This document shows, piece by piece, positions 57,612-64,000 of a stretch of 64,000 nt of DNA. The notes beneath the pieces were generated by a model. The model was not told the DNA's origin. It did not search any database and saw only the letters and a program-made list of their open reading frames with translations. How positions within the stretch are numbered: position 1 is the stretch's first letter; each line of letters opens with the position of its first letter. Source of the stretch: Halomonas sp. LR3S48 (GTDB lineage Bacteria > Pseudomonadota > Gammaproteobacteria > Pseudomonadales > Halomonadaceae); NCBI RefSeq assembly GCF_025725665.1, contig NZ_CP107009.1:2666001-2730000 (forward strand), in the 5' to 3' direction. Position numbers and translations under genes: made by a program.

Positions 57612-57671
57612 CGGGAATTCCTCTTCTCTTTCAGGTAACGGTCATCTGACGGCAGTGACTGCCGCCATGGT

Positions 57672-59444
57672 TCAGAATTCTTCCCACTCGCCCTCGGCGA
57701 CGGGTTCGGCCTGGGTCTTGCGCTTCGGCTTGGGATCGATCTCGGCCGCTTGGCGCGTAGTGGGTTGCGCCCCACCTGTCGGCTTGGCCAGGGCTGGCAC
57801 GCCGGTACGCTGCGCCAGTGTCGCCTCGCCCGGAGAAGCACCGCCTCGGCGCTGGCTCGCACCGGCTTGGGACACTTGTTGCGCGTCTCCCGTCAGGCGA
57901 AACACCGCGACGGCCTGCTCGAGACGGCTGGCTTGCTCTTCGAGCGAGGCAGCGGCAACCGTGGCCTGCTGGACCAGCGAGGCGTTCTGCTGAGTGACCT
58001 GATCCATCTGGCCCACCGCCTGGCTCACCTGCTCGATACCATCGCTCTGTTCCTGCGAAGCCGCCGATATCTCGTCCATGATGTCGGTCACGCGGCGCAC
58101 CGCCTTGACCACCTCGTCCATGGTCTCGCCGGCCTGTTCGGCGAGGGTCGAGCCCTCCTTCACCTGGGCCACCGAGCCGTCGATCAGATCCTTGATCTCC
58201 TTGGCCGCGGTGGCACTGCGACTGGCGAGGTTGCGCACCTCGCCGGCCACGACGGCGAAGCCGCGCCCCTGCTCGCCAGCACGCGCCGCCTCGACCGAGG
58301 CGTTCAGCGCCAGGATGTTGGTCTGGAAAGCGATGGAGTCGATCACGCTGGTGATGTCGCTGATCTTCCGGGAGCTCGTGGAAATACTCCCCATGGTCTT
58401 GACCACGCGATCCACCACCTCGCCGCCACGTTCGGCTGTCGTCGAGGCGTCCAGGGCCAGCCCGCTGGCCTGGCGCGCATTGTCGGCGTTCTGGCGTACC
58501 GTGGCGGTAAGTTCTTCCATGCTCGCCGCCGTCTCCTGCAGCGAAGCCGCCTGCTGCTCGGTACGTGACGACAGATCGGCATTGCCGCTGGCAATCTCGC
58601 GGGTGCCGATGTGGATCGACCCGCTACCGTCGCGCACCTGGCCAACGATGCGGGTCAGGCTCTGCTGCATGTTGCGCATGGCGTTGAACAGCTTGCCGAT
58701 CTCGTTGCGGCTGCCCTCGGGAATCTTGCTGGTCAGGTCGGCCTTGGCAATGGTCTGAAGGTGCTTGACCGCGGAGTTGAGCGGTCGTATCACCGTCGCA
58801 CGCAGGCCGACATACACCAGCACCAACACCAGTGCGGCCAGTACCAGTGCGCCCAGCTTGATGATAGCGAAGCGGTCAGCCCGGGCACGGAACTCGGCAG
58901 TCATCGCCTGCCCCGTGCTGAAACCGTAATGGACGAACTCGGTCATGCTGGCAGCGAGGGCGGCACTGGGCTCGATCAGCTCGTCACGCAGTTTGCCGAA
59001 CCCCGGGGTATTGAGCTGATCGAGTGCTTCGTGCTGTTCGCGAACGAGGCCGAGTACCGTCGTGAAGTTCTGTTCGAGCCGCTGGGCCATTTCCAATGAT
59101 TCATCGGACTTGGGAGCCGCGGAGAAGCTGCTCAAGCGCGCCTCGGCCCGCTCCATGCGATCCACCGCGACATCGAGCTGCTGATTGGCATCGGCCATGC
59201 GCCCCAACATGATCTGGTTGGAGGCAATCTCGAGACTGACGCGCGCTAAGTTGAGCAAGGCATCGGCACGATTGACCTCGTTGAGCTGCTGGGTATTGAT
59301 GCGGTCGAGGTCCGTCATGACCCGCTCCGCCTGACGCTCCGACAGGAACGAGAGCAGTGCCACCACGCCGATCAGCACGGCGAAGCTGACCAAGGCGGCA
59401 ATCACGGAAACGTTGATACTGATATTTCGAATCAGGCGACTCAT
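57672..59444 (-). CDS. Methyl-accepting chemotaxis protein with CheR/CheB-tethering tail
   Basis: A 590-residue receptor. Spans near residues 12-34 and 192-214 enclose a four-helix-bundle ligand domain. A HAMP domain ([13 protein letters not shown]) and a long coiled-coil signalling domain with the hairpin tip [22 protein letters not shown] follow. The C-terminus is a flexible basic/Pro-rich linker ending in EWEEF, the pentapeptide type that tethers CheR and CheB. It lies between cheB and cheY in the same direction. Confidence 0.95.
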   Translation of the reverse strand: MSRLIRNISINVSVIAALVSFAVLIGVVALLSFLSERQAERVMTDLDRINTQQLNEVNRADALLNLARVSLEIASNQIMLGRMADANQQLDVAVDRMERAEARLSSFSAAPKSDESLEMAQRLEQNFTTVLGLVREQHEALDQLNTPGFGKLRDELIEPSAALAASMTEFVHYGFSTGQAMTAEFRARADRFAIIKLGALVLAALVLVLVYVGLRATVIRPLNSAVKHLQTIAKADLTSKIPEGSRNEIGKLFNAMRNMQQSLTRIVGQVRDGSGSIHIGTREIASGNADLSSRTEQQAASLQETAASMEELTATVRQNADNARQASGLALDASTTAERGGEVVDRVVKTMGSISTSSRKISDITSVIDSIAFQTNILALNASVEAARAGEQGRGFAVVAGEVRNLASRSATAAKEIKDLIDGSVAQVKEGSTLAEQAGETMDEVVKAVRRVTDIMDEISAASQEQSDGIEQVSQAVGQMDQVTQQNASLVQQATVAAASLEEQASRLEQAVAVFRLTGDAQQVSQAGASQRRGGASPGEATLAQRTGVPALAKPTGGAQPTTRQAAEIDPKPKRKTQAEPVAEGEWEEF

Positions 59445-59503
59445 TACCAGGCGGCTCCTTGCGTAAGGTGGCGATTGCTATTGTTTGTTTTTCTTCTGGC
59501 CCA

Positions 59504-60565
59504 TCAGACTCGCTGTGCACGGCCCGAAGCCGCTACCAGCTCCATCAAGCGCTCGGGAATATCGTCCAGGCTTGCCACTTCGGCAGCTCCCCCCAGGGCG
59601 ATCGCCTCGCGAGGCATGCCGAAGACCACGCAGCTTGCCTCGTCCTGGGCCAGGGTGGACGAACCCGCCTGCCGCATCTCGAGCAGCCCTGCAGCCCCGT
59701 CCTTGCCCATGCCGGTGAGAATCACTCCGATGGCATTGCGCCCCGCCTGGGTGGCAGCGGAATGAAACAGCACGTCCACCGAAGGGCGGTGACGATTGAC
59801 CGGCGGCCCGTCGTCGAGCCGGGCCACGTAGTTCGCCCCGCTGCGCGCCAGCTTCAGGTGAGCGTCGCCCGGCGCGATATAGGCATGGCCCGGCAATACT
59901 CGCTCGCCGTCGCTGGCTTCCTTCACGGTGATGTTGCAGAGCCGGTTCAGCCGCTCGGCGAAGGAGCGAGTGAAGCCGCCGGGCATGTGCTGGGTGATGA
60001 GGATGGCCGGGCTGTTGGCCGGCAGCGGCTCGAGCACGGCGCGGATCGCTTCCGTGCCTCCCGTGGAGGCCCCGATGATGATCAGCTTCTCGCTCGATAC
60101 CAGCGGTGCCTTCAAGGCCGCCCGCGGCGTCGCTGGGGCCTGGCGGGCCTGGCGCGGGCGCGACTTGGCCGCGGCACGAATCTTTTCGGCGATGTCGTTG
60201 GCATACTCCAACATGCCGTTGCGGATACCCAGCGACGGCTTGGCGACAAAATCCACCGCCCCCAGCTCCAATGCGCGCAGGGTGATCTCCGAACCGGCCT
60301 GGGTTAGCGACGACACCATCAACACCGGCATCGGCCGCAGGCGCATCAATCGCTCGAGGAAGTCGAGGCCATCCATGCGCGGCATCTCGACATCGAGTGT
60401 CAGGACATCCGGGTTGAGACGCTTGATCAAGTCGCGCGCCACCAAAGGGTCCGGCGCCACGGCCACGACTTCCATGTCCGGCTGCGAGTTGATGATCTCA
60501 CTGAGAAGGTCACGAATCAGCGCCGAGTCATCGACACACAGCACCTTGATCCTGTTCGAGCCCAA
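59504..60565 (-). CDS. cheB: Chemotaxis methylesterase CheB
   Basis: A 353-residue protein with an N-terminal receiver (phospho-Asp in [12 protein letters not shown]) and a C-terminal methylesterase domain. The catalytic Ser-His-Asp are in [19 protein letters not shown] and MGKDGAAG. Start: an ATG at 60595 is in frame but has no ribosome site. A TTG at 60565 has AAGGAGA just upstream and gives the family N-terminus ([10 protein letters not shown]), so I choose it. A sigma-28 promoter is at 60625-60651. Confidence 0.95.
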   Translation of the reverse strand: MGSNRIKVLCVDDSALIRDLLSEIINSQPDMEVVAVAPDPLVARDLIKRLNPDVLTLDVEMPRMDGLDFLERLMRLRPMPVLMVSSLTQAGSEITLRALELGAVDFVAKPSLGIRNGMLEYANDIAEKIRAAAKSRPRQARQAPATPRAALKAPLVSSEKLIIIGASTGGTEAIRAVLEPLPANSPAILITQHMPGGFTRSFAERLNRLCNITVKEASDGERVLPGHAYIAPGDAHLKLARSGANYVARLDDGPPVNRHRPSVDVLFHSAATQAGRNAIGVILTGMGKDGAAGLLEMRQAGSSTLAQDEASCVVFGMPREAIALGGAAEVASLDDIPERLMELVAASGRAQRV

Positions 60566-60624
60566 GGCAAATCTCCTTGTACATGAGGAAGTCATTGCGA
60601 CTCATGGCTTTTCAATAATGTGAT

Positions 60625-60651
60625 TAATCGGCCCGGGCGGTGAAAACTTTA
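60625..60651 (-). promoter_or_regulatory. Sigma-28 (FliA) promoter of cheB
   Basis: On the minus strand: TAAAGTTT (60651-60644), 11 bases, GCCGATTA (60632-60625), one mismatch and exact spacing. It lies in the gap between cheR and cheB and would transcribe cheB, the receptor gene and cheYZ. Confidence 0.82.
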
Positions 60652-60758
60652 GCCTCGCGTCGGGATAGCCGCAGTGCCCGGATGGTCTGTCGGGCTCGGC
60701 CGTGGCAGGTCGCCGGCGATGGACGACACAGCAGAGGAGATCGCGGCGCGAGCCGTCG

Positions 60759-61622
60759 TCACCCCTTCGCGCCGCCACGATCCGCCAAGGTATAGACCGT
60801 CTGACCTCGCAGGCGGAACACCTTGCTGATATAGGAGAAATTCTCCGAGTGGCCGGCGAACAGAAGACCATCGGGCTTGAGCAACGGGGCAAAGCGCTCG
60901 AGAATACGCGCCTGAGTCTCCTTGTCGAAGTAAATCATCACGTTGCGACAGAAGATGGCATCGAAGGGACCCTTGATCTGCCACTGCGGCGCCAGCAGGT
61001 TCATCGACAGGAACTCCACCATCGATGACACCTCCGGTCGCACCCTGGCCAGCCCTTCGTGCTGCCCACGCCCCTTCTGGAAGAAACGCTTGACTCGCTC
61101 CTCATCGATCTTGCGAACCTGTTCGACGGGATAGACACCGGCCCGAGCACGCGTCAGCGCCTCGGTATCGATGTCGGTGGCTACCACTCGAGCGTCCGCC
61201 GCCCGCGGCCCCAGGGTTTCGAGCAGGGTCATGGCGATCGAATACGGCTCCTCCCCGGTCGAGGCGGCTGCGCTCCAGACGCGTACCGGCCCGCTGGAAT
61301 TGCGAGCATGCTCGGCCAGCAGGGGAAAATGATGCATCTCGCGGAAAAAGGCCGTGAGGTTGGTCGTCAACGCATTGGTGAACGCCTCCCACTCTCGCGC
61401 ATCGGGCTGGCGCGCCAGCTTCTCCAGGTAGTCGCTGAAGCGGGTCAGGCCGTGATGGCGCAAGCGCTTGGCCAGACGACTGTAGACCATCTCGCGCTTG
61501 TGTTCAGCCAGCACGATACCTGCGCGCTGATAGATCAGCTGGCGAATCCGGGAAAAGTCTTCGTCGGTGAGGACCAGATCACGCTCGAGATGACCCAGCC
61601 CGGACCATTGCCCCGGTTCCAT
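60759..61622 (-). CDS. cheR: Chemotaxis methyltransferase CheR
   Basis: A 287-residue SAM-dependent enzyme that methylates receptors. The N-terminal CheR helical domain leads to the SAM motif VWSAAASTGEEPYSIAM, ATDIDTEAL and the CRNVMIYFD segment. An in-frame GTG at 61658, which overlaps the end of the upstream receptor gene, would add 12 residues; the ATG at 61622 gives a more typical start. Neither has a strong ribosome site, and translational coupling is likely. Confidence 0.95.
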   Translation of the reverse strand: MEPGQWSGLGHLERDLVLTDEDFSRIRQLIYQRAGIVLAEHKREMVYSRLAKRLRHHGLTRFSDYLEKLARQPDAREWEAFTNALTTNLTAFFREMHHFPLLAEHARNSSGPVRVWSAAASTGEEPYSIAMTLLETLGPRAADARVVATDIDTEALTRARAGVYPVEQVRKIDEERVKRFFQKGRGQHEGLARVRPEVSSMVEFLSMNLLAPQWQIKGPFDAIFCRNVMIYFDKETQARILERFAPLLKPDGLLFAGHSENFSYISKVFRLRGQTVYTLADRGGAKG

Positions 61623-61642
61623 CCCGGGGCTTTGTGACTTCG

Positions 61643-63829
61643 TCAAAATGTTTCCCACTCTTCATCGGCTGTCGCCTTGCTTGACTTGCCAGAAGCACGC
61701 TTCGCGGGAAGCGGGTCATGCAACAAGGCGGGGGTGGCGGACCGCGAACGCTCGGAGGAAGTCTCCGAGGTTCGCTCCTGCTCTTGGGTAGCAACCTGCT
61801 CGAGCCCGGCACCACGCAGCCGGAAGACGCGAATCGCACGGTCGAGCAGCTCCGCCTGGCGCTGCAGGTCGCTTGCCGCCCGCGCGCTCTGCTGCACGCG
61901 CTCGGCATTCTGCTGGGTCACCTGGTCCATCTCAGTGATGGCCTGGTTGATCTGGCCGATGCCGCTGCTCTGCTCCTCGGACGCCGCCGTGATCTCGCCC
62001 ATGATGTCGTTGACCCGCTGCGAGGCCGCCACCACTTCGGCCATCGCGCTCTCGGCACGCTGCACCTGGCTGGCCCCTTCGTGGATTTCGCTGGCCGAGC
62101 CGTCGATCAGCTGGCGGATCTCCTTGGCGGCGTCCGCACTGCGTCCGGCCAGGTTGCGCACCTCGCCGGCCACCACGGCGAAGCCGCGGCCCTGCTCGCC
62201 CGCCCGCGCCGCCTCCACCGAGGCGTTCAGCGCCAGGATGTTGGTCTGGAACGCGATCGAGTCGATCACGTTGATGATGTCCTTCATCTTCTCGGCGCCG
62301 GCCGTGATGCGGGCCATCGTCTGCACCACGCCATGCATCAGCTCGCCGGTATCGCGCACGCGGCCGGCGTTGTCCAGCGCCAGCCCGCTGGCCTGGCGGG
62401 CGTTGTCGGTGTTCTGCTGCACCGTGGTGGTCATCTCCTCCATGCTGGAGGCGGTTTCCTGCAGCGAGGCGGCCTGCTGCTCGGTGCGCGCCGAGAGATC
62501 CTCGTTGCCGCGGGCGATGGAGCGTGACGCCGGGGTCACGACGTCGATGCCCTGCTGCACGCTGCGGGTGGTGCTGTAGAGGCTCTTGCGCATGGTGTTC
62601 AGCGCACCGAGCAACAAGCCGATCTCGTCGCGCGTACGATCCGGCGAGCGCACCGCCAGGTTGCCCGAGGCGATCTGCAAGGTGAAATCCACGGCGCGGC
62701 GCAGCGGCCGGGTAATCGCCCGCATGGTCCAGACCCCCAGCAGGATCAGGAACAGGATGCCGATCGACAGCGCCGCAATCTGGCCCGTAAGCATCACGAC
62801 CTGACCGCGCTGGGCTTCTTCAGCCAGTTGATTGGCATAGTCGAGCTTGCCCTCGACCAGTACGTTGATGCTCTCGCTGATGGCATCAACTTCCGGTCGC
62901 AGCACATCGTTGTAGGCCTCGTAGGCGGCAAAGCCGCTGCCGTCGATCAGCGCTTGCAGCGTCGGGCGGATGCCGTCGGCGATGGCGACGCCAAGTTGGG
63001 CGTCGAGGGCAGCCACTTCTCCACGCGCGGTATCCTCGCCGTCGAGGAAGCTCTCCCAGGAGGCATCGATTCGCTCGACGACACCTTCGGATTGATTGGC
63101 CAGCTCCTGGATCTGCTCCAGACGCAACGCCCTGGGGTTGCGCACCGGGCGCTCCAGGTCGGTCATCAACTGGCTCAGCAATTGGTCGATACGCTGCAGG
63201 TCGGCGATATCCTGCACACCGTTGTCGTTGAGGTAGGCAACGCGGTCTCCCGATACCTTGAGGCCATAGAGCCCCACGGCGCCGCTGAGCATGAGCAGCA
63301 GCACCGGAATCAGGGTCAGGGTAACCAGCTTGGCCCGAATGGTATGGACGTTGAGCCGCGAGAGCGCACCCAGCAGCCCGCGGCGCACCAGTTGGCCCTG
63401 TTTGACTGACAGTTTCCGGCTCCCTTTACGAAGCTGGGCATAGGCGCGAGCCGCCGCCTCGGCGACGGCCGGCTCAACCGGAGCCCGTACCGAGGTGTAG
63501 CCTTGGCACTTGCCGTCCTCGAGAATCGGCGTGACCGTCGCCTGCACCCAGTAATGGTCGCCATCCTTGCGCCGATTCTTGACGACCCCTTGCCAGGTAT
63601 TCCCTTTCTTGATGGTCTTCCACAGGTCATCGAAGGCCTCAGGCGGCATGTCGGGATGGCGAATCAAGTTATGGGGTGCCCCGATCATCTCTTCGTGAGA
63701 ATAACCACTGACCTCGACGAACGCGGAGTTGGCGTAGGTAATCCGCCCTTCCAGGTCCGTTCGACTGATGAGCAGATGCTCATCACTCAACTTGTATTCC
63801 CGCTGTGTTACCGGCTGATTGTCACGCAT
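61643..63829 (-). CDS. Aer-like PAS chemoreceptor with extra periplasmic domain
   Basis: A 728-residue receptor. The N-terminal 120 residues closely resemble the FAD-binding PAS of E. coli Aer ([37 protein letters not shown]). Unlike Aer, two spans near residues 168-190 and 345-366 enclose a periplasmic helical domain of about 150 residues. HAMP and the signalling domain with the standard tip follow. The C-terminus ends in EEWETF after a DPLPAKR linker. It probably senses redox or energy state plus another cue. AAAGGA lies before the ATG. Confidence 0.93.
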   Translation of the reverse strand: MRDNQPVTQREYKLSDEHLLISRTDLEGRITYANSAFVEVSGYSHEEMIGAPHNLIRHPDMPPEAFDDLWKTIKKGNTWQGVVKNRRKDGDHYWVQATVTPILEDGKCQGYTSVRAPVEPAVAEAAARAYAQLRKGSRKLSVKQGQLVRRGLLGALSRLNVHTIRAKLVTLTLIPVLLLMLSGAVGLYGLKVSGDRVAYLNDNGVQDIADLQRIDQLLSQLMTDLERPVRNPRALRLEQIQELANQSEGVVERIDASWESFLDGEDTARGEVAALDAQLGVAIADGIRPTLQALIDGSGFAAYEAYNDVLRPEVDAISESINVLVEGKLDYANQLAEEAQRGQVVMLTGQIAALSIGILFLILLGVWTMRAITRPLRRAVDFTLQIASGNLAVRSPDRTRDEIGLLLGALNTMRKSLYSTTRSVQQGIDVVTPASRSIARGNEDLSARTEQQAASLQETASSMEEMTTTVQQNTDNARQASGLALDNAGRVRDTGELMHGVVQTMARITAGAEKMKDIINVIDSIAFQTNILALNASVEAARAGEQGRGFAVVAGEVRNLAGRSADAAKEIRQLIDGSASEIHEGASQVQRAESAMAEVVAASQRVNDIMGEITAASEEQSSGIGQINQAITEMDQVTQQNAERVQQSARAASDLQRQAELLDRAIRVFRLRGAGLEQVATQEQERTSETSSERSRSATPALLHDPLPAKRASGKSSKATADEEWETF

Positions 63830-63877
63830 CGTTATTATCCTTTGCAGCCTCGTGTGAGTGAGTCCCCTGCCATACCC

Positions 63878-64000
63878 TTAAAACGTCTCCCACTCCTCAT
63901 CGGATGCCGTCTGGCGCGCCTTGGCCTGCACCCGCTTGGCGGGCAGCGGATCCTGCTGCGAGACTGGTGTGCTCGTCGGCTTCCTCGACGTGCCGGCTGA
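63878..64000 (-). CDS. C-terminal end of a third chemoreceptor, cut by the window edge
   Basis: Only the last 40 codons are visible. They read a Pro/Thr/Gln-rich linker with DPLPAKR and end in ASDEEWETF before a TAA stop. The neighbouring receptor ends with almost the same linker and pentapeptide, so this is very probably another methyl-accepting protein, cotranscribed with the Aer-like gene 48 bases downstream. Confidence 0.75.
   Translation of the reverse strand, partial: SAGTSRKPTSTPVSQQDPLPAKRVQAKARQTASDEEWETF

Overview
The window is GC-rich chromosomal DNA with tightly packed genes. The proteins look like those of a moderately halophilic gammaproteobacterium, most likely Halomonadaceae (Halomonas or a close relative). 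This rests on protein resemblance and gene neighbourhoods, not on a database search. I see no rRNA, tRNA, CRISPR array, insertion sequence or prophage. It reads as core and near-core chromosome with some unusual gene combinations.

Layout. 1-9.3 kb: the 3' end of a bifunctional penicillin-binding protein, a small lipoprotein, an unrecognised membrane protein, DNA polymerase II, an MHYT-GGDEF-EAL protein and a paralogue of the lipoprotein. 9.4-17.6 kb: a DUF421 protein, metG, a CHASE4-GGDEF cyclase, a solitary rsxB with nth, a carboxysome-type carbonic anhydrase homologue and a YdcF-like protein. 17.6-22.7 kb: a nitrilase/NTF2 pair and the operon cstA - small Cys-Cys-ending protein - ArsA/GET3-like ATPase. 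22.8-29.4 kb: a regulatory locus with a receiver protein, a membrane sensor fused to a DEDDh exonuclease, a 66-residue membrane protein, a symporter-histidine kinase and a GlnD-like DUF294 protein. 29.4-41 kb: an IclR regulator divergent from an eight-gene peptide-uptake and hydrolase operon ending in a G3E (COG0523) GTPase. 41-45.1 kb: hlyU-like, argG, rnt, grxD and argF. 45.2-64 kb: motility and chemotaxis, with motAB, two EAL-type proteins, fliA-flhE-[FlhG-like]-flhF-flhA-flhB, cheZ-cheY, a chemoreceptor, cheB, cheR, an Aer-like receptor, and the tail of a third receptor cut by the window edge.

How the parts connect. Five sites match the enterobacterial sigma-28 (FliA) consensus TAAAGTTT-N11-GCCGATAA with exact spacing. 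They precede motAB, an EAL phosphodiesterase (probably with the HDOD gene behind it), cheB, and two distant c-di-GMP genes (MHYT-GGDEF-EAL and CHASE4-GGDEF). The fliA gene in this window therefore appears to control both the motor and c-di-GMP enzymes in several places.

Most noteworthy: (i) the gene in the flhG position keeps the N-terminal DQAxxLR helix known to activate FlhF but has lost the MinD/FlhG ATPase P-loop, and its FlhF partner carries about 350 extra C-terminal residues; (ii) the cstA - Cys-Cys protein - ArsA-like ATPase operon; (iii) the sensor-exonuclease fusion inside a symporter-kinase locus; (iv) a metallochaperone-family GTPase with a broken NKxD motif, coupled to an operon with three metal-dependent hydrolases.
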